This document shows, piece by piece, positions 1 to 7,802 of a DNA stretch of 10,884 bases (within the stretch, counting starts at the first letter, position 1; the number at the start of each line of letters is the position of its first letter). The DNA comes from JAWOJF01 sp046481785. Lineage in GTDB: Bacteria; Bacteroidota; Ignavibacteria; Ignavibacteriales; Ignavibacteriaceae. The notes under the pieces were generated by a model that was not told the origin of the DNA, ran no database searches, and worked only from the letters and a program-made list of their open reading frames with translations. Where the stretch lies: contig JAWOJF010000357.1 of NCBI GenBank assembly GCA_046481785.1, positions 1-10,884 of the forward strand, read 5' to 3'. Made by a program: the position numbers and the translations under genes.

Positions 1-247
1 CGCTGAACTTATGGTAGGTAATATGAGCGTAAGGTGTAATTGGTACTATTGGTATATCAAACTTAATTTTTCCGCCAAAGTGATACTCACTTGAAAAACC
101 TAACCCTTCATCTTCCGTATACAAATCAGGGCTTTGGATGGATGTTAAACCGCCGCCAATACCAAGTTTTATCCCCTGTGCATTGGCAGTATTATTTACT
201 ATTACAAATGATATTAAAACAAAAAAAGGCAGCAGCATTCTTTTCAT
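1..247 (-). CDS. Secreted, probable outer-membrane beta-barrel protein (N-terminal part, 3' end outside window)
   Basis: The gene starts with ATG at 247 and reads leftward for 82 codons without a stop until the window edge, so the C-terminus is missing. It begins with a clear Sec signal peptide: MKRM, then a hydrophobic stretch (LLPFFVLISFVIVNN), then TANAQG with likely cleavage after NA. The mature part starts with the glycine-rich IKLGIGGGLTS and alternating polar/apolar stretches such as EYHFGGKIKFDIPIVPITPYAH. This is the look of the first strands of small outer-membrane barrels (OmpW/OmpA-like or 'outer membrane beta-barrel' proteins). A strong ribosome binding site, AGGAG on the minus strand at 256-260, supports the start. 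It diverges from the 461-9597 operon. The barrel assignment is inferred from style only and the specific family is not recognisable from 82 residues. Confidence 0.75.
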   Translation of the reverse strand, partial: MKRMLLPFFVLISFVIVNNTANAQGIKLGIGGGLTSIQSPDLYTEDEGLGFSSEYHFGGKIKFDIPIVPITPYAHITYHKFS

Positions 248-255
248 TTAGGTAA

Positions 256-260
256 CTCCT
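256..260 (-). promoter_or_regulatory. Shine-Dalgarno AGGAG for the leftward gene
   Basis: The minus strand reads AAGGAGTTACCTAAATG, which places AGGAG eight bases before the ATG at 247. It is the clearest Shine-Dalgarno in the window and fixes the start of the leftward gene. Most plus-strand genes here have weaker ones or none. Confidence 0.7.
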
Positions 261-301
261 TAATATTTGTTTGATAGTGAAACTTAAAAATAATTACTGA
301 T

Positions 302-307
302 ATTATA
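302..307 (-). promoter_or_regulatory. Possible -10 box for the leftward gene
   Basis: The minus strand shows a perfect TATAAT at 307-302, about 55 bases upstream of the ATG at 247, a plausible distance for a promoter. No good TTGACA-like -35 lies 16-18 bases upstream of it, and such hexamers are common in AT-rich DNA, so this is a weak call. Confidence 0.3.
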
Positions 308-373
308 AACAGTTGTGATAGAGGTTCTTTTTAATGATATTCTTTAAGTATATGCTGTATCTTATTATTTGCC

Positions 374-405
374 TTGACATTATGGCTTTGAAAATCCTAT
401 ATTTG
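374..405 (+). promoter_or_regulatory. Candidate sigma70-type promoter for the 461-9597 operon
   Basis: A perfect -35 hexamer TTGACA lies at 374-379. An 18-base spacer separates it from TATATT at 398-403, one mismatch from TATAAT. The -10 region extended to 405 reads TATATTTG, which also matches the TAnnTTTG -7 box described for Bacteroidota promoters. Transcription would start near 410, giving a leader of about 50 bases before the first gene. It is the best promoter candidate seen in the intergenic region 248-460, and no comparable one was noticed between the downstream genes. Confidence 0.55.
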
Positions 406-460
406 GCTCAAATAAGGCAATATTCTTTATTTCTTACAGACTTAAGATGGAATATATTTA

Positions 461-1300
461 TTGGAATATTTATTAGTTCTTCTGCAAATTGAATATAATA
501 CTCTTCTATCTAATTTTATTCTGTCAACATTCCTGGCTGCAATAGTAGCTTTTATTTCATTCAAATTTAAATTCTTAACCGTTTCCGGAATTATAGGTGC
601 AGTTGTATTGTCTCTGATCATTTTTACTTTCGGAACATGGAAGTGGACTATTCCGGTTTTCACATTTTTTTTCCTTTCAAGTTTATTATCAAAGGTCCGT
701 GAAAAAAGAAATACTTCTGTGGATACTTTTTTTGAAAAATCGGGTCAAAGAGATTACATGCAGGTTTTTTCAAATGGAGGATTTGCAGGTCTGCTTGTTA
801 TTATTAATTATTTTAATCCTTCAGAACTTTTTTATGCAGCATACGTCTCATCAATTGCGGCTGTTTGTTCAGATACATGGGCTACCGAAATAGGTACTAT
901 GTCACATACTAAAACTTATAACATTCTGAATTTTACAAAAGTTGAGCAGGGTGTTTCAGGAGGTATATCGCTTCCCGGTCTGCTGGGGTCCTGCTTAGGT
1001 GCAATTATTATTGCACTGTCATCATTATTTTGGATTGAAGCTGACTCCTTAGTTTTTATTTTGTTAATTTTATTATCCGGTTTTTCTGCAAGCATTATCG
1101 ACAGCATTCTTGGGGCATCATTACAGGTTCAGTACAGGTGTGCTGATTGTGGAAAAATAACTGAGAATAAAATACATTGTGGTAAACCCTTAAAAAAAAT
1201 AAGGGGATTAAGTGGTCTTAACAATGATTTTGTAAATCTTGTTTCTGGTATTTCAGGGGCGGTTATTGGTTATACTCTTACAGATTTAATCTTATACTAA
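461..1300 (+). CDS. DUF92 family integral membrane protein (TMEM19/VTE6-like)
   Basis: A 279-aa polytopic membrane protein. It shows the hallmark motifs of the DUF92 family in order: FGTWKWTIPVFTFFFLSS (57-74), the QVFSNGG block (101-107), CSDTWATEIG (136-145), GVSGGIS (164-170), DSILGASLQVQY (214-225), a CxxC plus HCG cysteine cluster (C227, C230, H239-C240) and LNNDFVNL (253-260). Length is normal for the family. Plant and cyanobacterial members (VTE6) act as phytyl-phosphate kinases in prenyl-lipid salvage; the substrate in other bacteria is not known to me, so no reaction is assigned. The frame has no ATG before residue 100, so translation must use a non-ATG codon. TTG 461 is the most upstream standard choice in an open frame that runs back to a stop at 443. 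It precedes the TPR gene by 4 bp and so probably leads the operon, but a role in the TonB system is not evident. Confidence 0.85.
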   Translation: MEYLLVLLQIEYNTLLSNFILSTFLAAIVAFISFKFKFLTVSGIIGAVVLSLIIFTFGTWKWTIPVFTFFFLSSLLSKVREKRNTSVDTFFEKSGQRDYMQVFSNGGFAGLLVIINYFNPSELFYAAYVSSIAAVCSDTWATEIGTMSHTKTYNILNFTKVEQGVSGGISLPGLLGSCLGAIIIALSSLFWIEADSLVFILLILLSGFSASIIDSILGASLQVQYRCADCGKITENKIHCGKPLKKIRGLSGLNNDFVNLVSGISGAVIGYTLTDLILY

Positions 1301-1304
1301 AAAA

Positions 1305-4289
1305 ATGAAAAAATTAATCTTATTTATTTTATTCGCACTTATAATTATTACCCGGCTGACGGCTCAAAACATTTCTGATGCACCCGCAGAGTTTTATGAT
1401 GCAATGAATGCATATAACTCACGTGAGTATATAAAAGCCAACAGGTTGTTTGAAGAATTTTTTAAGGGGTATGACCTGAAGGATGAAATATATTCCACAG
1501 CCAAATATTATGCTTCAGATGCATTGTTAAATCTTGGGCACAAAGATGCGGCGGCTGCAGGTTTTGAATTTCTGGTAAATAATTTTAACTGGTCAAATTT
1601 CCGTGATAAATCCCTGTACAAGCTTGGTTTACTCTATTTTGAAGATAAACAGTATTATAAGAGCAGGGTAAATCTGGAGGAATTGCTGAATGATCATCCC
1701 AACAGTGAACACACAGGTTCGGCATTGTACTGGATAGGGGAGTCATACACCGTTGAAGGAAAATATAATGAGGCTATTTCTTTCCTTGAAGAAGCTGTTA
1801 ACAAAAGAAAAGATAACAGGTTTTTAGATTATTCTATCTTTACCCTGGCCTCTGTTTATGAAAAAACAGGTGATTATGAAAGTGCAGTTAAATATTATGA
1901 TCAGCTTCTTTCATACCATAAAAACAGTCCCCTTGCCGCTTCGGCACAAATACGGATTGGTATAGCCTATTTTAAACTAAAAGATTATCACTCCTCAATA
2001 CTTGAATTAAACAGCCCGGTAATTTCTGGAGTAGCGCAGGATTTATACTCTGAAAGTCTTTACCTGCTGGCAAATTCTTATTACAGGGTTGAGGATTATG
2101 TAAATGCTGAAAAGACATACCTGGAGATACTTGAAAATTTCCCGGAATCAGATGTTGAAAGAGATGTGAAATACGGCCTTGCATGGTCATATTTTCAGCA
2201 GGAGAAATATGATGATGCATTTAGCTATTTTAATTCTCTTTCTGATGGAAATGACAGTATAGGAGTTAAATCATCATACTGGAAGGCTGAGGCCAAAAGA
2301 TACGGTGGTGATGATGAAGAAGCTTTCCTTATGTACGATGAGTTTTTGCAGAAACATCCCGATAGTTATCTGGTAAGTGGTATACAGTATCAAAAGGGTG
2401 CGCTGAATTATGATATTAAGGATTTCGAACAGGCAAGAAGAGAATTAAATAAAGCAATTAGTTCACAGGATAGGATAATACGCGCAAGGGCATTTACGTT
2501 ACTTGGTGAAATTGATCTGAATGAACAAAAATTTGAACAAGCCAATACCAATTTTCAATCAGCCCTTGATATTTTAAATCTTCCTGCCGATTTAAGGAAC
2601 CGCGCTAAACTTGGCCTTGCTGCTTCACTTTTTTATCTTGGTAATTATAAAGAAGCTGTCAGAAATTTAGTTGAAATTGAAACCAGCGACAGGGCTTTTG
2701 AAAAAGATAAAATCAATTTTTATCTGGCCGAGAATTATTTTGCACTAGAAGATTATGCTTTCGCTCTTGAAAGATATAATGAAATCGATTCGGAGAATAA
2801 TGAAGTAGGAAATGCTGCACTTTATGGTAAAGCGTATTGTTATTTTAATCTGAAAGATTTTGAACGTGCTGCATTACAGTTTAATGATTATGTTAAAAAA
2901 TTCCCTAAGGACCCTAAAAATATTGATGCACGTTTAAGGCTTGCCGATAGTTATTACGGCAGTAAAAATTTTAATGCTGCAAGCAGGGTTTACAGGGAGT
3001 TTTACAGCGTAGGAAGAGGTTCAATAAATACTCCCTATGCTCAATACCAATATGCACAGGCTCTGTATAAAGGCGGAAATGCAGCAGAAGCTATTAAAGA
3101 GTTTAGTGAACTGCAGTCAAAGTATCCTAATTCAGAATTTGCCGACAGGGCGTTATATATAATAGGCTGGATCGAATTTCAGCGGGGTAATTATTCTGAA
3201 GCTATTGCTAAATACCGCAATGTACTTTCAAGTTACCCTAATACCTCTATAAGGCCTGTAATACAGTATTCTATTGGCGATGCTTATTTTAATATTTCAA
3301 GATATGATTCTGCAATTAGCTTTTATCAAAAGGTCCTTTCTGAAAGTCCATCATCAAATTATGTGTTTGATGCTGTTAATGGTATTCAATACAGTTATGT
3401 AGCACAGGGACAAACAGAAAGAGCTGTAACAACTATTGATGAATTTGTTTCACGTAATCCTTCACTCAGTTTCTCAGATCAGATTTTTTTCAAGAAAGGG
3501 GAAATATACTACAGCCAGGCGCAATATGAGCAGGCAAAAACAAGTTATAAAGAATTTATTGCACAATATCCGCAAAGCAAACTAGTTGCTGATGCTTATT
3601 TCTGGATAGGAAAAAGTTCTCAGAATCTTGAGCAGAATGAAGAAGCTGTTTTTAATTATAACCGCGTGTTTGAAAATTATCCCGGAACAGAAGCCTCAAC
3701 AGGGGCTGCAATTGAAATGGGAAATATTTACAATACATTGCTGAGGTTTGATGATGCTCTTGCAGTTCTTAATAAAGCAATAGAGCGGGTTCAGCAGTCA
3801 CCCCGTGCAGCCGAATTATTATTTATGAAGGGGACTACCTTAGTAAACAAAGCTGATTTCCAGAGTGCCTATGAAGTATTTGATGAAGTAGTAGTTTATT
3901 ATGGAAATACTTTATTCGGTGATAAAGCCCGGTTTGAAGTAGGTATGATAGAACTGGCTGCTAAACGTTATGAAAATGCAGATAATCAATTCAGAACGCT
4001 TGCAGAAAAACGGACTGATGACCTGGGCGCAAAGGCACAGTATTATTATGGCTTATCACAGTTTGAACAGGGAAAATATAGGGACGCTATTACTGCATTT
4101 GTGCGTGTGAGAACTATTTTTTCTGCTTATGATGAATGGCTGGCGCGCGCTTATATTAAACTGGGAGATGCTTATATCGAACTAGAAGATTTTAATACAG
4201 CTAAAGAAATGTACAGGGCTGTTCTCTCGAAGCATAAGGGAGATATATTCGGGCAGGAAGCACAGACTAAATTGAGGGCGCTGCAATGA
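1305..4289 (+). CDS. Large exported tetratricopeptide-repeat protein
   Basis: A 994-aa protein with a Sec signal peptide (MKKL, hydrophobic core to about residue 18, LTA-Q cleavage near 20). No lipobox cysteine is present, so it should be soluble in the periplasm or peripherally attached to the outer membrane. The rest is an almost unbroken superhelix of TPR-like helical pairs, roughly two dozen. They show the usual spacing of small and aromatic residues (G-x-Y/A-Y-x3-x-Y-x-A-I-x-Y/F) followed by a P-N/x-S/T turn; a clean copy lies at residues 616-646. Several units resemble the TolA-binding/YbgF(CpoB)-type TPRs of periplasmic proteins. It starts 4 bp after the DUF92 stop with no Shine-Dalgarno, and its TGA overlaps the next ATG (ATGA at 4286-4289), so translation is probably coupled to the barrel. 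Its likely role is a protein-protein scaffold for the barrel/TonB machinery; this is inferred from context. Confidence 0.85.
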   Translation: MKKLILFILFALIIITRLTAQNISDAPAEFYDAMNAYNSREYIKANRLFEEFFKGYDLKDEIYSTAKYYASDALLNLGHKDAAAAGFEFLVNNFNWSNFRDKSLYKLGLLYFEDKQYYKSRVNLEELLNDHPNSEHTGSALYWIGESYTVEGKYNEAISFLEEAVNKRKDNRFLDYSIFTLASVYEKTGDYESAVKYYDQLLSYHKNSPLAASAQIRIGIAYFKLKDYHSSILELNSPVISGVAQDLYSESLYLLANSYYRVEDYVNAEKTYLEILENFPESDVERDVKYGLAWSYFQQEKYDDAFSYFNSLSDGNDSIGVKSSYWKAEAKRYGGDDEEAFLMYDEFLQKHPDSYLVSGIQYQKGALNYDIKDFEQARRELNKAISSQDRIIRARAFTLLGEIDLNEQKFEQANTNFQSALDILNLPADLRNRAKLGLAASLFYLGNYKEAVRNLVEIETSDRAFEKDKINFYLAENYFALEDYAFALERYNEIDSENNEVGNAALYGKAYCYFNLKDFERAALQFNDYVKKFPKDPKNIDARLRLADSYYGSKNFNAASRVYREFYSVGRGSINTPYAQYQYAQALYKGGNAAEAIKEFSELQSKYPNSEFADRALYIIGWIEFQRGNYSEAIAKYRNVLSSYPNTSIRPVIQYSIGDAYFNISRYDSAISFYQKVLSESPSSNYVFDAVNGIQYSYVAQGQTERAVTTIDEFVSRNPSLSFSDQIFFKKGEIYYSQAQYEQAKTSYKEFIAQYPQSKLVADAYFWIGKSSQNLEQNEEAVFNYNRVFENYPGTEASTGAAIEMGNIYNTLLRFDDALAVLNKAIERVQQSPRAAELLFMKGTTLVNKADFQSAYEVFDEVVVYYGNTLFGDKARFEVGMIELAAKRYENADNQFRTLAEKRTDDLGAKAQYYYGLSQFEQGKYRDAITAFVRVRTIFSAYDEWLARAYIKLGDAYIELEDFNTAKEMYRAVLSKHKGDIFGQEAQTKLRALQ

Positions 4290-5950
4290 GAAGAATTTTA
4301 AATGGAACTGCGAAGTCAGGGAGTGGTGAAGTAATGGGAAAAATTAAATCTATATTCACACAGTTTCTTCTATGTGTTTTCTTTTTTGCCGGTTCGGCAA
4401 TACTGTTTGCTCAGGATGAAGCGAATCCAAATGTAGAACTGCCTGATTTTGTTATTACAGGTACAGACGTAGTTAATGTTCAGAAAGCTCAAAAGATTAT
4501 GCCGGAAATTGTATCATCAATTTCACAAAGTTTCCTTAAACCGGCGTTTTCACCCGAGGAACTGGACATCAGGGATTTATCCAATCCTGTTAAAGATGAA
4601 ATAGATCTTTTTGATACTTTGAATTTTCTAAATGGAAATCTGAATGCCGGTGTGGGCACTTATTTAATGCCTGTTGGTAAATTCTCTTACTCACTTCCCT
4701 TTAAAAGCGGAATTTTTGAAGCGATGGCTTTTGGAAAGAACCAGAGAGAGCATATTGAAAACAGCGCAATGTATAATGTTGGCGGTGCTGCTAATCTTTC
4801 ATTTTTTGTTGATAATGAGTCAGCCTTTTTACCGGGCACACAATTTAAACTGCATGGTGATTATGGGATCTCATCATATAGGTTTTATGCTTCATCTGTG
4901 GATCCTTCAGAAAAAAGATCTCATAATTACGGCAATGCCGGCTTAAGCATAAATAATTTATTAAGTGACGTGATTATTTTCGGAGGCGGCTTTTCTGATG
5001 ATTTTTCGTCTCTGCAGGATGAAGATTTTTCAGAAAATCTTCTTGATTTGAATGGGTTTGCTAAACTGGAACTTGCTAATTTTAGTCTGATAGCAAATGC
5101 AGATTATAAGTTTCAATCTATAACAAATGAAAATGTGGACGGACAATATAGTTTCTTTAGTGTGCGCCCTGCGGTAGGTTTAGTTTTTTCAAAAGTTCTT
5201 AAAGCCTTCTTTGGACTAAATTATCAGAAGGTAAAAGAAAACAGTTTCTTTTCACCTTATGCTTCGCTGTCATTTACTTTGAATAAAAATATTTCGCTGT
5301 ACGGACAGTTTGCCCCCCATGCCGATTTCTTAACAACCGGAAATTTCCTTAAAGAAAATCCATATTACGATGTTCAAACCAGGACAAGAAATATTTTTGT
5401 TGAAAATCAGGGGCACTATACAGCAGCAATAAAGTATGAATATGATAAATACTTCCAGATAGATGCCGGTGCAGAATATACAACCTCTGATAACATGCCG
5501 TATTATATGAATTCTTTTGAGTCAGGAAGATTTGTTATTGCAACTGCAGATGCAAAAAAAATAGCGGCAACATTAAGCCTGCTTTTCCATCCCGGGCCCT
5601 TTGGAATGTTTTATGGTAATGTTGAATTCAGCAGGACAACCGATTCCTCGGGTAATTTTTTACCCTACAGTCCGGTTATTAAATCAAATCTTATATACGG
5701 GTATAACTTTCAATTTGGTCTAAACGCTCAGGTAAATCTTGAATATAGTTCAGACAGCTATGCGGATTTGGCAAACATTATTGAATTAAACTCTTATATT
5801 GACCTTGGTTTAAAATTTGCTTATAAAGTAGCTGATAATTTTCATTTAACCTTTGCTCTTTCAAACCTGCTTGGAAATGAAAATTACAGATGGTACGGTT
5901 ATGAAGAATTACCTCTTGATATTGTTGCAGGCTTTAATTACAAGTGGTAG
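4286..5950 (+). CDS. TonB-dependent-receptor-like outer-membrane barrel lacking a plug domain
   Basis: 554 aa from ATG 4286, which overlaps the previous stop and has GAGG eight bases upstream. ATG 4334 (residue 17) is an equally good start: it gives a classic signal peptide beginning MGKIKSIF and ending AILFAQ (cleavage near residue 42). The mature N-terminus carries NVELPDFVITGTD (49-61), which resembles the TonB box of receptors (compare the VVTA core of BtuB). About 50 further residues lack the plug-domain signatures, and strand-rich barrel sequence starts near residue 110. The C-terminus (ALSNLLGNENYRWYG, then a GFNYKW end) resembles the last strands of TonB-dependent receptors, including the terminal aromatic residue recognised by the BAM machinery. 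With exbB, exbD and tonB downstream, an energised outer-membrane component is the best guess. The substrate is unknown, and it may be structural rather than a transporter. Confidence 0.75.
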   Translation: MRRILNGTAKSGSGEVMGKIKSIFTQFLLCVFFFAGSAILFAQDEANPNVELPDFVITGTDVVNVQKAQKIMPEIVSSISQSFLKPAFSPEELDIRDLSNPVKDEIDLFDTLNFLNGNLNAGVGTYLMPVGKFSYSLPFKSGIFEAMAFGKNQREHIENSAMYNVGGAANLSFFVDNESAFLPGTQFKLHGDYGISSYRFYASSVDPSEKRSHNYGNAGLSINNLLSDVIIFGGGFSDDFSSLQDEDFSENLLDLNGFAKLELANFSLIANADYKFQSITNENVDGQYSFFSVRPAVGLVFSKVLKAFFGLNYQKVKENSFFSPYASLSFTLNKNISLYGQFAPHADFLTTGNFLKENPYYDVQTRTRNIFVENQGHYTAAIKYEYDKYFQIDAGAEYTTSDNMPYYMNSFESGRFVIATADAKKIAATLSLLFHPGPFGMFYGNVEFSRTTDSSGNFLPYSPVIKSNLIYGYNFQFGLNAQVNLEYSSDSYADLANIIELNSYIDLGLKFAYKVADNFHLTFALSNLLGNENYRWYGYEELPLDIVAGFNYKW

Positions 5951-6004
5951 TTTTAGTTGTTTATTTTAAGAGATTAAGAAATATTTTTTAGAAAAAGTGC
6001 AGTT

Positions 6005-7780
6005 ATGACAAAGGCAGAATTAATTAGAAAATTAGCCAGAAAGAATGGCGTACCGGATTCTGAAGCGAAGGTTTTTTTTGAGATATTTCTTCAGCACCTC
6101 TCATCACTGTTAGCCCCGGGTGAGGCTATAAATATCGATGATCTGGGTTTTTTCCAGTTAAGAAAAGGAAAAATAAAGAATTCTAATCCGCCTGCTGATA
6201 AAGAAAATAAAGCTGAAGTTTATTCAGATCTGATTATATGTACACCTACACAAAAGGAATCTGATAATAGCGGTGAGATGCTGATATTTAATGTTCCCGC
6301 AGTAAAAACTATGTCGTACAATGTTGTAGATTCCTATTTCAGTCTGAGCGCAGGAAAACCAATAATCCCTTTGCGCGGTGTAAAAAATACCGAATTTTTT
6401 ATTCCCCCCAGCGGAACTGAACTTAGAAGATTACTGGAGACAAAAGTTGATAATCTTGTATCACAGTCGGAAGTTGTTAAAAATTATAAAAAAGGAAATG
6501 AGTATCTTTTTATAAGTCCCGAATCCTACAACGCTGATCAATTTGAAATTAACTGGGGTGAATTTTCCGATAAACAAAAGGAAACTGAAGAAACAGGAAT
6601 AGAATCAATCCCCTGGGATTTTGGCGAAGATATCTCAAAACAAATTGAAGAAGAATCAATACTTGATATTGAAAAAGATGAATCTCTTCCCCCTATTGTT
6701 AATGAAAGTGTAAGCTGGGATTTTGGCAGCGAATATTTAGAGGATCATATAACATCACCGGATGAACAGAAAAAATTACAGGATAGTGATGAACAACCGA
6801 AAAATTTTAAAAGGGTTAAATCATTCACAAAAGAGCATCCATCTCAAAAAAGTCCGGGACTTATAACAAGATCTGAGGAAAACCTTTCCTGGAGTTTTGG
6901 CGAAGCCGGTGAAAAAAAGCCTGAAGAAACAAATGATGATCAGTTTTATAAAAAACACTATGTTGAACCCGTTCCGGATGAAAAAGGGTTTACCGAAGTA
7001 ATAAACAAAAGAAAAACTTATGATATTGAATTGTCCAACCGTGACCAGGCACGCCTTGATTCAATAATTAAAGAAGAGCTGCAGAAGGGGGAAGAACCCG
7101 ACTCAGAAGATGTATCCTCCGGTTTTTATAAAGAAGAAAAACAACCTGAACCCAAAAAAGAAACCATTTCATCCTCTTCTTACAAAAAGGAATATTATTC
7201 AAGAAGAAGATCTACACCCGTATTTATTATTGCGTTGTTTGTTATTTCTGCAGTGGCTGCGGCATTATTTATTTTCCTTAAAGAAAGTACACAGTTAAAT
7301 GTGAAAGAAGGGGAACATCAGGCATTAATTGCAAAACCTTCTGTTCCTACAGTAATAGACAGAAATTATGACGTGCCTGTTACTTATCCTTATCAGAAAA
7401 GAGAGAATCTTTCAGGAATCAGCTTGCCCACCGCTAAAGTAAGTGAACCTGTTCCGCAGAAACAAATTACTGCCGGTAATGAAGTAGAAAATGTAACCCC
7501 GAAAAGCGTCACAAGATCTTCACCGGAAGCCGTTACAAGGCCTTCTTCCGGATCAGTAAAATTAAAAAATAATTTATATAGAGAAGGAAATACATATACA
7601 GTGCAGATTTCCTCATGGAAGTCTAAATCGAAGGCTGAAGCAGAAGTGCAGAAATTAAGAAACAAAAACCTTGATGCATTTGTAGAAAGGGCTGAGGTTC
7701 CGGGAAAAGGTTTCTGGTACAGAGTTAAAATCGGTAATATCAAAACTCAGGCTGAAGCTGAAAAATATTTAATTGAATAA
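6005..7780 (+). CDS. HU-like domain / transmembrane helix / SPOR domain fusion protein
   Basis: 591 aa in three parts. Residues 1-100 look like an HU/IHF fold: helical MTKAELIRKLARKNGVP, then GEAINIDDLGFFQLRKGK matching the G-x-V-x-L-x-x-F-G-x-F core of HU, NP at 61-62 and a NVPAVKTM stretch like the HU C-terminal strand. Residues 160-400 are a charged, presumably disordered linker carrying a repeated W-x-F-G motif (W204, W238, W296, with a variant NWGEF at 183-187). RRR at about 400-402 precedes one hydrophobic helix (406-425), so the positive-inside rule puts the N-terminus in the cytoplasm. Residues 529-591 form a SPOR domain (YTVQISSW, AEAEVQKLR, WYRVKIGNI), which binds glycan strands lacking stem peptides at division sites. 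HU (CCDC81-type) plus SPOR architectures are known from Bacteroidota. The gene starts 54 bp after the barrel gene and ends 22 bp before exbB; no Shine-Dalgarno is seen at ATG 6005. DNA binding is inferred from the fold only. Confidence 0.85.
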   Translation: MTKAELIRKLARKNGVPDSEAKVFFEIFLQHLSSLLAPGEAINIDDLGFFQLRKGKIKNSNPPADKENKAEVYSDLIICTPTQKESDNSGEMLIFNVPAVKTMSYNVVDSYFSLSAGKPIIPLRGVKNTEFFIPPSGTELRRLLETKVDNLVSQSEVVKNYKKGNEYLFISPESYNADQFEINWGEFSDKQKETEETGIESIPWDFGEDISKQIEEESILDIEKDESLPPIVNESVSWDFGSEYLEDHITSPDEQKKLQDSDEQPKNFKRVKSFTKEHPSQKSPGLITRSEENLSWSFGEAGEKKPEETNDDQFYKKHYVEPVPDEKGFTEVINKRKTYDIELSNRDQARLDSIIKEELQKGEEPDSEDVSSGFYKEEKQPEPKKETISSSSYKKEYYSRRRSTPVFIIALFVISAVAAALFIFLKESTQLNVKEGEHQALIAKPSVPTVIDRNYDVPVTYPYQKRENLSGISLPTAKVSEPVPQKQITAGNEVENVTPKSVTRSSPEAVTRPSSGSVKLKNNLYREGNTYTVQISSWKSKSKAEAEVQKLRNKNLDAFVERAEVPGKGFWYRVKIGNIKTQAEAEKYLIE

Positions 7781-7802
7781 TTTAATCAGAAAAAGGTAAC
7801 CT

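Noticed and set aside
999..1016. Perfect 7-bp hairpin GTGCAAT-TATT-ATTGCAC
   Set aside because: It lies inside the DUF92 coding region, where it encodes an Ala-Ile-rich membrane helix; no T-run or nearby regulatory context suggests a function.
7503..7563. Tandem S/A-V-T-R-S/P-S peptide repeat before the SPOR domain
   Set aside because: Only two short copies exist in a low-complexity linker, too little to support a functional claim.
7393..7743. 116-codon minus-strand open frame
   Set aside because: It is antisense to the SPOR end of the HU-SPOR gene, which has convincing domain signatures; there is no start context or family pattern on the minus strand.
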